Shown piece after piece: positions 45,041 to 57,102 of a stretch of DNA of 64,000 nt. The stretch comes from Cunninghamia lanceolata (taxonomy: Eukaryota; Streptophyta; Pinopsida; Cupressales; Cupressaceae): NCBI GenBank assembly GCA_027924645.1, contig BSBN01000809.1:48204001-48268000 (forward strand), given 5' to 3'. The notes beneath the pieces were generated by a model. That model was not told where the DNA came from. It did no database searches and was given only the letters and a program-made list of their open reading frames with translations. The first letter of the stretch is position 1. Every line of letters begins with the position of its first letter. The position numbers were made by a program, and so were the translations under genes.

Positions 45041-46227
45041 CTTTGGACTACAAATTGTGGTATGAGAAGGGAAAGGATTTCTCTTTGACTTCATATACAG
45101 ATGCAGATTCGGCTAGTAGCACTGATGATAGGAGGAGCACAAGTGGTGGAGCTTTATTTCTAGGTGATAGACTAGTTTCATGGTTAAGCAAGAAGCATGA
45201 TTTAGTTTCTCTATCAACAATAGAAGTAGAATACATAGATGCAACTTCGTGTTGTACTCAGGTTTTGTGGATGAAGCAGGCATTGAAGGATATCAAAGTA
45301 ATATATGATGAACCCATTTCTATTTTATGTAATAATACAAGTGCCATTAACATATCAAAGAATCTAGAGATGCATTCTAGAACAAAGCATATATCCATTA
45401 AGTATCATTTCTTGAGAGAAAAGGTTACAGATCAAGAGGTAAAGTTGGAATATGTGGCTAAAAAGGATCAAATTGTAGATATCTTTACAAAACCCCTTCC
45501 CTAAGAGACATTTGAGTATTTAAGGCAGAAGTTAGGAGTGATATCACTCTAATCAAATCAATAAAAACTTTGGATGAAGCATCTGTCTGGGGGGAGAATC
45601 TCAAGGCATATACTTTGTCCCTATTTGAATAGTGGCTACCTCTCAAGGGGAGTAGGTAGATAGAATATATGATCGAGGGTTGGTATGACTTGGTGTGGAA
45701 AAGTATTGCAGTCAAGGGGAGCTTGTCTTTGCAGTATCTATTTACAGAAAGGAATGAGGTTAGTTACCTCCCTTTGCCATTGATGTCAAAGGGGGAGAGA
45801 TAGAGTAAGGGGGAGAAAATACAAAAAGAGATAGAGTAATAGCAGAGATAGAGATAGATTATGATTGTGTTTCCATCAATGACAAAGGGGGAGATTACCG
45901 TAAGTGTTGTCATTGCTATCAAATGTGAATATTATCATTGATGTCAAAAGGAAGTTGATATCGAAGGGAATTAGATGGCAGAGAAGAAGAAAAGTTTTTA
46001 AGTCATGGTTTCAACCTTTAGTCAACGAATTGTTTGGTTCACAAACTCAAAAGTTTGTCGACAACTTGTGTTATTGACATCCAATTGGCCGATGAAAATT
46101 TGTCAAAGAAAATTCTAAGGAATGAATGTTTTGTTCTTCGATCCGTAAATTATTTGGTTTGCAAACTCTTAAGTTCACCATCAAAAAAGATGGGTGATGA
46201 AGGCATGAAGAAGAAAGTTCTAAGTGC
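45041..46227 (+). repeat. Tandem array unit 2, remainder
   Basis: Continues 30811-30868 after element G. Together with that piece, minus the 5 bp duplication, the unit is about 1240 bp, the same as unit 1. It contains RNase H (45043-45504), purine tracts at 45773-45799 and 45872-45895, and the LTR start from about 45896 to 46227, where the pol text begins again. Confidence 0.9.
45043..45560 (+). pseudogene. RNase H of array unit 2, open over 153 codons
   Basis: '[20 protein letters not shown]', 'RLVSWLSKKHDLVSLST', 'EYIDATSCCTQVLWMKQALK', 'ISILCNNTSAINISKN' and 'DQIVDIFTKPLP' give a nearly complete Copia RNase H with no stop until 45502. The Asp of 'DADSA' and the Glu of 'VEYIDA' are kept, while the later Asp has become Asn ('LCNN'). 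It has no start or RT of its own. Confidence 0.85.
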
Positions 46228-46419
46228 ATAAGAGACTCACTTAAAGGCTATTAAAAGGAATTTTAGATATTTGAAGAGCACTTTGGACTACAGATTGTGG
46301 TATGAGAGGGGAAATGATTTCTTTTTGACTGCATATACACATGCAAATTGGGACGGTAGCACTGATGATAGGAGGAGCACAATTGGTGGAGCTTTTTTTC
46401 TAGGTGATAGACTAGTTTC
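46228..46419 (+). repeat. Tandem array unit 3, first 192 bp (cut by element E)
   Basis: Again starts ATAAGAGACTCACTTAAAGG right after the LTR text and reads through 'KRNFRYLKSTLDYRLW' into the RNase H. It ends at GTTTC (46415-46419), where element E begins. The far side of the array is not visible in this window. Confidence 0.88.
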
Positions 46420-46976
46420 TGTTGAGATTAAGGTGCCATCAACCTTGTAAATCCTATGTAATTTATTACTCCTAATATTGTTTGTAAATCACCCATAAGG
46501 GATGAATGGTTTTACTAACAACGATCTTGTTTTAGCCACATGTTTATATCCAGTCCTTGATGCTAATTCATCTATGACCATTTATCATTAGGTCATAGAT
46601 CTGACAGTCAATATTATGTCAGTTTTCTTGCCCTAGAAGGAAACCTCCTTTTATAAGGATATTTGTATTATGTTTTCAGCATAGGTCAGAGTAATAGGCG
46701 CCACTGGATTGAAGGATGAAGGAGAGGAAGTGCATGTATTGTAATCTCATATTTGAAGATAATACAACTTGGAGCCTCTTTTCTTGGTGGGGTTTTTTAC
46801 CTGAAAAGGTTTGCTCCATGTTACATACTGTGTTATGTGTTCAGTTCTTAATGCATTTTTTTCTTTGTAGTGGGTTTTATTTCTATTGCAATCTCCATTG
46901 ATTCTACATTGTTTAGAGGACATTAATAAGGTTTGAATTAGATTTTTTTGTGTGGTTTGCACCTTCATTTCTAATA
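46420..46976 (+). repeat. Element E 5' LTR
   Basis: About 557 bp. The left end TGTTGAGATT is clear from the break in the array unit. The right end is inferred from the decayed primer site GTTAGTATCAGATC at 46977-46990. No partner LTR remains. Confidence 0.7.
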
Positions 46977-47082
46977 GTTAGTATCAGATCTTGGCTAGTT
47001 TCGATTCTTGGGTGGTAGTGTGAATATTTTTTAGCTACGGTGGGAGATTTGGTTGTTTATTTGTAGATCTTGTGTAGATATT

Positions 47083-47860
47083 ATGGCTTCATCCACTATT
47101 GCTTCTACCTCTCAGTTGGACATTGAAAAGTTCAATGGCATAAGAGACGAATTGTGGAAGCTGAAAATGGAGGATTTTTCTAGAAGAAATAAACTAGTGG
47201 TTGGCTATTACAAAAGAGAAGAAACTTGATGATGTTGCTCCTATTGAATGGGAAAGACTGGATACAAAGGCACAAGGTACATACCGAATGTGTCTTGTAG
47301 ATTCTGTTCTACTGAATGTTGCGAGTGAGAAGTCCGCACATAGCTTGTGGATGCGTCTGGGTGAGATCTACCAAGACAAGAGTAATGTAAATAAGATTTA
47401 TTTAAAGCATAAGTTATTTTCTATGAAAATGAAAGAGGGTGAATCAATTTTAGAGCATTTGAATTCATTTAATTTATTATTGAGTCAACAAGCATCTGTA
47501 GATGTTGAGTTGAATGACCAATATAAATGTATATTGCTTCTTTGTTCTTTTCCTAATTAATGGGAGAATATTATTTTGGCTATCATTGCTAACCTCACAG
47601 ATCTGAAGTTGGATGCTCTTGTTTTAGTTCTGTTGTCACATGAATTGAGGAAGAAAAGTTTAGATAGTTTAGGGGATGCTCTCAGTGTCAGGAGAACTTG
47701 TCTATGGAAAGAGGGCCAAAAGGTGATCAAAAGGGGTCCAAAGACAAGTCTAAGGGCCATTATAAGACTCCTAGAAAGAAGAACAAAATCAAGTGTTGGA
47801 ACTGTGGAAATAGAGGACATGTGAAAAAGGAATGTAGAAACCCAAAGAAATAATGGGATT
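47083..47860 (+). pseudogene. Element E gag remnant
   Basis: ATG at 47083 ('MASSTIASTSQLDIEKFNG'). A frameshift near 47195 is followed by 119 open codons ('WERLDTKAQGTYRMCLVDSV', 'ALWMRLGEIYQDKS'-like, 'FSMKMKEGESILEHLNSFN', 'CILLLCSFP'), the TNT1-type UBN2 gag. The zinc knuckle 'CWNCGNRGHVKKECRNPKK' is complete at about 47790-47850 in another frame. Confidence 0.88.
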
Positions 47861-47924
47861 TTGGTACTAATAAGTCTTCGAATGCAGGTGATGATGTTTT
47901 ACTTTCTGCATGTAATGTTGTTTC

Positions 47925-49358
47925 TCATGATCATTGGTTGGTTAACACACGATGCTCATACTACATGACCTCGGATAAAGAATGGTTTTCCACATATGAA
48001 GAGTATGATGGAGGAAATCTTTACCTCAGGGTCAACTCTACATATCATATTATTAGACGAGGGAAGGTAATGTTGTGTTTTAGTGATGGGAGAATTAATA
48101 CCCTTCGTGGTGTTTTGCATGTTCCTAGATTGGCTAGAAATTTGATTAATGTTTCAAAGTTGAATGATTTGGGAATGCATGTGACATTTGATAAGCATAG
48201 TTGCGTATTGGTGAGAGGAAACTTGGTGGTAACAAAAGGGAAAAGATTGGGAACTCTGTTTAAGCTAGAAGCCACTAATATTTGTAATACCTCTTGTGCA
48301 TCTAAGGCTAATACTAAAAATACATGTATGTTGTGGCACCATAGATTGGGCCACATAAGTTAGTCTAGTTTAAAGACTATTCTAAATAAAAATTATTAGA
48401 TGGTTTATCCTATTCTGATGAGAGTTTTAAATTTTTTGAACATTGTGTGTTTGGAATATTGAATAGATCTTCATTTCCTTTAGGCAACAATAAATCTAAT
48501 GATAAATTAGAACTTATTCATTCGTATATTTTGGGTCCAATGGATGTTGAATCAATTGGAAAATCTAGATATTTTGTTTCCTTCATTGATGATGTCTCAA
48601 GCTTTACCTGGATTTATTTTATGCGTCACAAATTTGAAGTTTTCACTAAGTTTAAGGAATTTAAAGCCTTAGTTGAAAATCAATTAGATTATAAGATAAA
48701 GGTTTTGAGATATGACAATGGAGAGGAATACCATTTAAGGAATTTGATGAATTCTATAAGCATGTAAGTATTGTTAGATAGAAAACTACTTTGTATACTC
48801 CACAATAGAATGGAGAGACAAAAATGATGAATCAAACAATAATAGAAAGAGCCAAAAGCATGTTGAGTGAATCATAGTTGAATAAATGCTTTTGGCCGGA
48901 AGCTGTGTGTACTACAAACTACTTGATTAACAGATCTCCATGTAAGGCTCTTCTTTCAACTCCTTATGAAATGTGGAGAAGTAAGAAACCTTTTATTTCA
49001 CATTTAAGGGTATTTGGCTATGAGGCTTATGTTCATGTGCCTAAAGAAAAACTAATTAAGTTGGATCCAAATGTTGTAAAGTGTACTTTCATTAGATATA
49101 GTGATAATGTAGAAGGTTATTAGCTTTGAAATCCACTAACCTGAAAGATTATCTATTCTAGAGATGTTATTTTTAGAGAACTTAGTGTTATTTCAGAACC
49201 TGAACAACCAAAGAAAAAAGAAGAAAAGGTAAAGAGAGTGCACTTTGAATCAAAGAATGAAGATGAACCTCAAGAAGAACATAATGATGGATTGGAGGTG
49301 AAGAAGCAAAAGAAGACTCAAGTGAAAATTCTGATGAGGAAGAATCTGTTGTGACATA
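47925..49358 (+). pseudogene. Element E protease and integrase remnant
   Basis: Protease 'WLVNTRCSYYMTSDKEWF' (47935 onward) has lost the catalytic Asp-Ser-Gly (now Asn-Thr-Arg). The zinc-binding domain 'MLWHHRLGHIS' is at 48330. The integrase core has 'LELIHSYILGP' (Asp to Tyr), 'VLRYDNGEEYHL' (second Asp kept) and a broken 'NGETKMMNQT'. 'FWPEAVCTTNYLINRSP' and 'PYEMWRSKKP' follow (48878-49123). The linker before RT is acidic and is cut by H at 49364. Confidence 0.85.
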
Positions 49359-49363
49359 AGAAG

Positions 49364-50775
49364 TGTTGAAATGCACCAGACAACTGAGAGGGAGGGTGAA
49401 TCAACACATCAAACACTTATTTACTATTATTTAGATTTAACCATGAAATCATGAAATAAGAAGCTCAACACAATAACACATGAGACACATGAGACACTAG
49501 ATTTTTACGTGGAAACGCTATAAGGGAAAACCACAGTGGGTGTTAGCCCACAAAGATATATATGTTATAGCAATACTGAAAAATAGAGGCTCACTACCTT
49601 AGGGCTCACTACCCAAAATGCTCACTGCCAAGAATGACTCACTGCCAAGGACAACTCATTGCCAAGGATGGGTCATTGCCAAGGGGTGGCTCACTACCAA
49701 AGGATGGTGAACTGATTTGGTAGCATCTACTCCATGCCTAAGTTCAATTCCATTGAAGCACGGTATAACTCCTCTGCTGTCCTCTTCATACACCTTCACA
49801 CTTATCTTTTCATTTTCACACCAAGACCTCTTTTTCACAACTAGATTACATGATTTTATACAATTCATCAACCTTGGAATGTACATCAAGGATAGCATTA
49901 CATTCATCAACCATCGGAACAATCTCCAAGGTTGACATTACAAACATACATAGAAATAGGTTTGGACCTAAATAAGATTGGCTAAGGAAAAGATGTATGC
50001 AGATCATGTTATGCCTTGGCTGGGACTCAAATGCAATCTTTGACACCATGACATGCTTCCACAATCTTCAATGCATCTCTGCAAGTAGTGAAAACAACCA
50101 AGTCAGCCAAGACTTGTGTTAACACTAAGTCTTCTAAGAACAGTCTTCATCCACAATTCAAATTTCTCCTTGCAGACCAATCCAAATGTAGGAACATGAT
50201 CAAGAGAGATCCACAAGCACATTGTAATCACCAAGAACATCCGCACAACCTCTAACCAATTTGTTTAGAGAATTCTTCAAATCAGAGCACTTAAACAACA
50301 CTATCAGCCACTATCATAAAGAAAAGATTGCTTGTGGTCCACCAAATCATGAACCATTGGAAATGGAGGCACTTATCATCATTACCAGCTTGATTCCAAA
50401 TCCACGGACTAAAATACTTAATTGCGGAGTAATGCGAAGCATAATACATTCTCCTTGTCACCACCAAGTATACAGAAAAAATGGTTTTCACTTTGGTAAA
50501 TATAACTAAGTCAAATATTCATACTGGAGGCTCAAAATTGGAACATAACATCTTTAGACATGTACTAAATAACTTACAATCCACAGATAAACATATTCAT
50601 TCTACAAGAAATGTGGAGCAATCTACTAGACTGTTCTTCTATATCAGGATTGCTTATTATCTTCAACACTTAACTCATTACAAGCAAGCATCAAAACAAG
50701 AGCACAATTGACACCAATGACAACACTGATATGTTGACATCAATGACAACACCGGTTAGGCACATACTTGCAACA
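49364..50775 (-). repeat. Element H 3' LTR
   Basis: 1412 bp, TGTTGAAATG...TTGCAACA. Contains CAACTGAGAGGGAGGGTGAA near the left end and a run of GGCTCACTGCCAA-like units at about 49587-49706. Confidence 0.92.
49587..49706 (-). repeat. CTCACTGCCAAGGA minisatellite in element H 3' LTR
   Basis: About eight imperfect units of 14-20 bp built on CTCACTGCCAA (forms CTCACTACCTTAGG, CTCACTGCCAAGAA, CTCATTGCCAAGGA). The partner LTR has a shorter, partly different run (55409-55520). Elements A and F have only one to three such units at the same LTR position. Confidence 0.85.
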
Positions 50776-51109
50776 ATCTCCCCCTTTGTCATTGATGGCA
50801 ACATATGATGTGAAAAACTATAAAGACCATCAAGACAAGATTCTCCTCCTTTCTTTATACACATATGCATTCTTTCTTCTATGAGTTTTTCACATGATTT
50901 CTCTTCCCCTTTGACATCAATGGCAAAGGGAATATACTTGCATGTTGCTACTTTGATCCAACTAAACTTTCTCTGTTATCAACACTTTCTTTATTAGAAA
51001 CATCTAGCTACTCCCCCTGAAAGGTAGCCCTCAAAACATCAATCCAGATCAAAGAATGAGACTTTGAGCACCAATGTACTGATGCATTCCTATGCATATT
51101 AGTTCAGAG

Positions 51110-51880
51110 TCAGAGGGGTAATGATCCCTAACTTTTCTCTGAGATACTCAAAAGTATCCTTAGGTAGAGGCTTAGTGAAAATATCTGCAATCTAATCCTT
51201 TGTGGACACATATTCCATCTTTACTTCATTCTCTATCACCTTTTCTCTCAGAAAGTGATACCTTATATGCTTTGTTCTTGAGTGCAACACTAGATTCTTT
51301 GAAATGTTTATAGCACTTGTATTGACACAGAAGATTGCAACTAGATATCGATACACAACTCTTATATCCTTCAAAGTCTGATTCATCCATAACATTTGAA
51401 CACAACATGTTGCTACAATATACTCTACTTCTATAGTTGACAAAGAGATTGAATCTTGTTTTTTGCTTAGCCATGAAACCAATCTATTACCCAAGAAGAA
51501 AGCACCTCCACTTGTACTTTTTTTGTCATCAACATATCCAAACCAATTTGCATCTATATAAGCACTGAGAGTGAAATCATTATCCTTTGGATACCATAAG
51601 CCATGATCTAGTGTGCCTATTAAATACCTCAAGATTCTCTTAACTACCATCACATGTGACTCTCTTGGATCTGCTTGAAATCTTGAAACAAGACAAACTA
51701 CATGCATTATATGAGGTCTAGTTTAAGTTAGATAAAGCAATCCTCCAATCATGGATCTGTACCTTTTCTGATCAGTCTTGGGTGATTGATCAGTTTTGTT
51801 CAACTTGCATCTAGCTACCATGGGAGTACATATTGGTTTAGAGTCTTCCACCCTAGACTTATTCAACAACTCCTTCACAT
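51110..51880 (-). pseudogene. Element H RNase H and RT C-terminus
   Basis: Minus strand, 171 open codons at 51192-51707. 'AYIDANWFGYVDDKKSTSGG' (second Asp of the motif changed to Asn), 'RLVSWLSKKQDSISLST', 'EVEYIVATCCVQMLWMNQTL', 'VAIFCVNTSAINISKNLVLH' (Asp to Val). It ends 'KMEYVSTKD' before a stop. Confidence 0.88.
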
Positions 51881-52720
51881 ACTTAGACTAAGAAATGAAG
51901 ATTCCTTTATTTGATTGAGTAATTTGCAGACCTAAAAAGAAATTTATTTCACCAAACATAGACATCTCAAATTCATTTTGCATTTCTCCTACAAACTTCA
52001 TGCACATATCTTCATTTCCTTGAAAGATAATGTCATCAAAAAAGACTACACCAATCAAGATTTGATTACCATTGATTTTGAAATAGAGATTGCTATCAGC
52101 AGTGCCTTTAATGAATCCTAATTACAACAAATACTTGTCTAACCTTGCATACTAGGCTCTGGGGGCTTGCTTCAGTCCATACAATGCCTTCTCCAATCTG
52201 CACACCATATCATCTTGGTTTGATAACTAAAATCCTTCCAGTTGCTCAATGTAAACTTCCTCTTCCAACTCACCATTCAAGAATGCAGACTTAACATCCA
52301 TCTGATACAATTTGAAGTCTTTGAATGCTACAAATGCCAAAAACATTATGATTGCTTCAATTCTTACCACAAGAGCACAGGTCTCCTCAAAATCTATTCC
52401 TTCAACCTGAGAATATCCTTTGCATACTAGCCTTGCTTTGTTTCTAACTATTCCATTCTCATTCAACTTATTCTTGAAGACCCATTTAGTTCCAATAACA
52501 TTCTTGTCAATACGTCTAGGAACCAATTCCCAAGTTTGATTCTTCTCTATCTGCATCAGTTCTTCTTCCATGGCCTTTACCCAATGTTCATCATTGCAGG
52601 CTACATTCACAGTTTTTGTTTCAACTTTTGAAAGCAAACAATAATTCACTTGTTCTTCTACAACTCTTTTCCTTATCAATACCCCTTTGATTTTGTCTCC
52701 AATAATTTTCTCTTTAGAAT
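51881..52720 (-). pseudogene. Element H reverse transcriptase remnant
   Basis: Minus strand. '[19 protein letters not shown]', '[19 protein letters not shown]' and '[19 protein letters not shown]' lie in an open stretch of 150 codons (52227-52679). The active-site region near 52010-52070 reads close to 'IGVVFFDDIIF', so the Asp-Asp pair is kept. Stops near 52155 and 52227. Confidence 0.87.
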
Positions 52721-54075
52721 GATTGATCCTTACATACCTGAGAGTCTTAAGTGCATTTTCTGGAGCCTTTTCTTCTTCATCTTTCTTCTCATTTACTGTG
52801 ATATCAGGTTCATCTAATTCATAGTCATTCAGATATCATTTTATTCCTTTGTCTTCATCCACCTTCACATTTGCACTCTCAACAATCTTTTACATCCTTT
52901 TGTTGTAGCACCAGGAGGCCTTACTCTTGGTGGAGTATCGAAGGGAGATTCCTTCATCACACCTTGCATCAAACTTCCCTAGATCTTTGTCTCTTCTGAT
53001 ATAGCATTTTCTTCCAAAAAAATTGAAATATTTTACTATAGGTATTCTTCCATACCACAATTCATAAGGAGTTTTAGTACCATAACCTTTCACTTGAACT
53101 TTGTTTTGAATGTAGACAGCAGTATGTATAGCCTCTTCCCAGAAAACTTCTGACAGATTTGCTTCCTTCACCATTGTCCTAGCAGCCTCTTGAACTGTCA
53201 TGTTCTTTCTTTCCACAACTCCATTTTGCTGAGGAGTCCTAGGTGCAGACAATTGTCTCTTTATCCCTTTCTCTTCATAGAAAATGTTGAATTTATTTGA
53301 TGTGAACTCACCTCATCTATCAGACCTCAAGCATTTGATTTTCAGTTCTATTTCACTCTCAACTAGTACCTTGAAAGATTTGAACTTCTCTAGGGCTTCT
53401 AATTTGTCTCTTAGAAAAGTAACCTAAGTCATTCTAGAATAATCATCAATAAGAAACATGAAGTACATGTCAACTTGTAGACTTCTCACCCTTGTAAGGC
53501 CACAGAGATCTATATGCACTAGATCCAGCAAGCCAATAGGAAATTGTTCTTTGCTCTTTAAACTAGTTCTTGTCTACTTCCGCAACTTACATTCCTTACA
53601 AATGGTATTGGTGAGTTTCACAAGCTTTGGTAAATCCCTCACAGCCTAACCTAAACTTATCTTCACCAAATTATCAAAGTTTATATGACACATCCTTCTA
53701 TGCCACAACCAACTCTCATCTACCTGGGCCAATAAACAATAATCATTAGTTCCTCTTAACTAGTAAATGTTACCTTTGGTCTTGTTACCTATAGCAATCA
53801 CTGTTCCGGAGCTTTCCATGATCTTGCATTCATTATCTTTGAATCTCAGATCATATCCTTTGTCAGACATCTAACCAACACTCAAAAGATTATGCTTTAA
53901 ACCCTTCACATATAACACATTATCAGTGTTGTGCTTTCCATCAAAAGAAATAGATCCTTTCCCACAAATCTTACCAGTTGTATTATCTCCAAATCTAACC
54001 AGTCCTCAATCATACTTTTCCAAACTCACAAACTCACTTTTGTCACTAGTCATGTGATGTGAACATCCACTATCA
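52721..54075 (-). pseudogene. Element H protease and integrase remnants
   Basis: Minus strand. Integrase 'PRTPQQNGVVERKNMTVQEA' and 'EVFWEEAIHTAVYIQNKVQ' (52890-53252) keep the catalytic Glu. The core Asp region near 53320 reads 'CLRSDR' and then loses the Gly-Gly. The zinc-binding domain is near 53620-53720 and the protease Asp-Ser-Gly with 'CSHHMTSDKSEF' near 54030-54085. A stop precedes the protease. Confidence 0.82.
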
Positions 54076-55180
54076 ATAATCTATTCTTCCCTATCTTTCT
54101 CCACCTGAACAACCAAAGCACTTTCCTCCACTATTTTTTCCTCCTTTACACAACTAGTAGGATTAGTAGTCTCAGGTTCTTATTTAATAGCAATGAACAA
54201 ATACTCATTTGCACTAGTATTAGTATCATCAGATTCATCATCTCTTACACCTTCATCATCAATGTCTCTAACATAGTAGCATTTCTTTGGAACTCTAGGT
54301 TTACTCCCAAATCCTTTTGTATTCCTTTCAATTCTTTCAGGATATCTAGAAGCGTATTGACCTACCTTACCACATGGAAAATATTTGAAAGGTAATTTGT
54401 CTTTATACTTATCGAAGCCTCTTTGTAGTCTGTCAACAAAGTTGGCTTCAATTTCATCAAGCTTGTCATCAGATTCCACTCTGTACATCTCATCTCTTGA
54501 AGTCTTCTTTGAAGTGCTGGCTTTGAAAGCAGTTTCAACCTTTGGCAAAGCATCATCAAATTCTCTCATTTCAAAATTTGTAAGCTTTCCAAGTAATTGG
54601 TCCTTAGAGACATCCTTTATGGTCATTACTTCTTCAATTGCAACTACCTTGTGAGTGTAGGACTTAGGTAATGACCTAAGAATTTTGATTACAACTTCCT
54701 TCTCATCAATAGTTCCTCCCATTCCTTTTATTCCATTGACAATTTCATCAACTCTTTGCATGTAGGCTATAGTGTTCTCATCTTCGCTCATTTTCAAACT
54801 CTCATATTTTTCTTTCAAACCCTATAGTTTGGTGCTTTTTACAAATGTATCTCCTTCATACAAACTTTTTAGCTTCTTCTAGACTTCATGAGCAGTTTCC
54901 AAGTCCATGACCTTTGTCAATTCTGTGTTAGACAGGCCACTTAGCAAGGCATCTCTAGCTTTTATTTTAACTCATATTCTTTGATTTCATCTTCAGTTGT
55001 CAAACCATTCTGAGGCATGGTATACTTTGTCTTTGTCGCTTTCCATACTCTATATCCAAGTCAAAGGGGATGACTTTTCATTCACACATTCCAGAGAGCA
55101 TAATTTGTTCCATCGAACTGCAGAGCTTCCTTCTTGTAAGACATCCTGGATCTTCCTCAAGCTATTAGGCTTACTCTTGA
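54076..55180 (-). pseudogene. Element H gag remnant
   Basis: Minus strand. 212 open codons (54180-54818) from 'MKEKYESLKMSEDENTIAYM' through the UBN2 domain to a zinc knuckle that has lost its second Cys and others ('FPCGKVGQYASRYPE'). The N-terminal part (about 55150) is broken by frameshifts. Confidence 0.86.
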
Positions 55181-55202
55181 GGAACCTTTCTCTGATACAA
55201 AT

Positions 55203-56597
55203 TGTTGAAATGTACCGAACAACTGAGAGGGGAGGTAAATTAGTTATCCCTACAACTTTGAACACTTATGAACATCAACACATCAAACACTTATTTAGTA
55301 TTATTCAGATATAACCATGAAAGCATGAAATAAGAAGCTCAACACAATAACACATGAGACACATGAGACACCAAATTTTTACATAGAAAACCCTATAAGG
55401 GAAAAATAGAGGCTCACTGCCCAAAATGCTCACTGCAAAAGTTGAGGCTCACTACAAAGAATGGCTCACTGCCAAGGACAACTCACTGCCTAGGGGTGGC
55501 TTACTACCAAAGGATGGTGAACTAATTTGGTAGCATCTACTCCATGCATGAGTTTAGTTCCATTGAAGCACAATATAACTCTTCTACTCTCCTCTTCTTA
55601 CACCTTCACACTTATCTTTTCATTTTCGCACCAGGACCTCTTTTTCACAACTACGTTATATGCTTTTATACAATTAATCAACCTTGGAGTGTACATCAAG
55701 GTCAGCATTACATTTATCAACCATTGGAACAATCTCCAAGGTTGGAATACAAACATACATAGAAATAGGTCTTGACCTAAACAAGATTGGATAAGGAAAA
55801 GATGTATGCGGATTATGTTATGCCTTAGCTAGGACTCAAATACAATCTTCCATGCCACGACATGCTTCCACAATCTTCAATGCATCTATGCAAGTAGTGA
55901 AAACAACCAAGTCGGCCAAGACTGGTGTTAACACTAAGTCTTCTAAGAACAATCTTCATCCACGATCTGAATTTCTCTTTGCAGACCAATCCAAAGGTAG
56001 GAACATGATCAAGAGACATCCACAAGCACATTGTAATCACCAAGAACATCCACACAACCTCTAACCAATTTGTCAAGAGGATTCTTCAAACCGGAGTACT
56101 TAAACAACACTGTCAGCCACTGCCATAAAGAAAAGATTGTTTGCAGTCCACCAAATCATGAACCATTTGAATTGAAGGCACTTATTATCATTACCAACTT
56201 GATTCCAAATCTACAGAATAGAATACTTAACTGCAGATGTTAACTGCAAATGAATGCAGAGCATAATACATTCTCCCTATTACCACCAAGTATATAGAAA
56301 AAGTAGTTTCACTCTAGTGAACATAACTAACTCAAATCTTCATACCGGAGGCTCAAACTTGGAACATAGTATCTTCAAACATGTATCTAAATAACTTCCA
56401 ATCCACAGATAAAGATATTCATTCTACAAGAAATGCGGAGCAATCTACTAGATTGTTCTACTGTATCAAGAATGCTTATTATCTTCAACACTTAACTCAT
56501 TACAAGCAAGCATCAAAACAAGAGCCCAATTGACACCAATGACAACACTGATATGTTGACATCAATGACAGCACTGGTTAGGCACATACTTGCAACA
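55203..56597 (-). repeat. Element H 5' LTR
   Basis: 1395 bp partner of 49364-50775. Ends TTGCAACA, followed by AGAAG. The minus-strand primer site ATTTGTATCAGAGA abuts 55203. Confidence 0.92.
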
Positions 56598-56602
56598 AGA
56601 AG

Positions 56603-57102
56603 TTGGTATAGATAAGCATGCAGAAGAACTTGAAGAATCTATTACTCCACCTCTAAGAAGATCCACAAGACAACAAAACCCAGTTGATAGGTATAGCCCA
56701 CCAAATTTACCTTGTGTATTTTCTTTATTGAGTATTGACGATGGGCCTAGATCCTATAGGGAAGATATTCATGTAGATGATAGCGAGTCTTGTTAGTTAG
56801 CCATGCAGGAGAAGATGATGGCTTTAGAATCTTGCAACACCTAGGATCTTGTTTGTTTGCACAAAGGAAAAAAGGCCATAGGTTGCAAGTGGGTCTTCAA
56901 GAAGAAGTTTAGAGCTGACAATTCATTGGAGAAGTACAAAGCTAGACTTGTAGCCAAGGGCTACTCCTAGAGAGAGGGAGTTGATTTTGGTGAAATTTTC
57001 TCTCCTATTGCTAAATTAACTTCTATTAGATTTCTCTTATCCATTGTTGCAGCTCTTGATTGGGAAATAAAGAAAATGGATGTTAAGACTGTGTTCTTGA
57101 AC
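56603..57102 (+). pseudogene. Element E reverse transcriptase, N-terminal part
   Basis: Resumes pol of E after H. 'ITPPLRRSTRQQNPVDRYSP' is the linker typical of TNT1-type elements. 'GCKWVFKKKFRADNSLEKYK', 'ARLVAKGYS' (then a stop) and 'GVDFGEIFSPIAKLTSIR' begin RT, and 'KMDVKTVFLN' is the block with the first catalytic Asp. It stops at 57102, before the Asp-Asp motif, against Ty3/gypsy sequence on the other strand. Confidence 0.88.

Larger units (their letters stand above)
49364..56597 (-). mobile_element. Element H: Copia retrotransposon, minus strand, nested in E
   Basis: 7234 bp. LTRs 49364-50775 and 55203-56597; perfect AGAAG duplication at 49359-49363 and 56598-56602. The primer site TTGTATCAGAGA on the minus strand is next to 55203 (two changes). 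The purine tract is at 50776-50790 and a second one at about 50897-50925. Gag, protease, integrase, RT and RNase H follow in order on the minus strand, all with stops. Close relative of F and G. Confidence 0.94.
46420..57102 (+). mobile_element. Element E: TNT1-like Copia retrotransposon, 3' truncated, containing element H
   Basis: Starts with an LTR (46420-46976, TGTTGAGATTAAGG) and a primer-site-like TTAGTATCAGATC. Gag, protease and integrase run to 49358; H interrupts; RT resumes at 56603 and stops at about 57102, where minus-strand Ty3/gypsy gag sequence begins. RNase H, purine tract and right LTR are absent. Sequence details (gag 'LWKLKMEDFS', knuckle 'CWNCGNRGHVKKEC') place it in a different Copia lineage from A, C, F, G and H. 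Confidence 0.85.
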
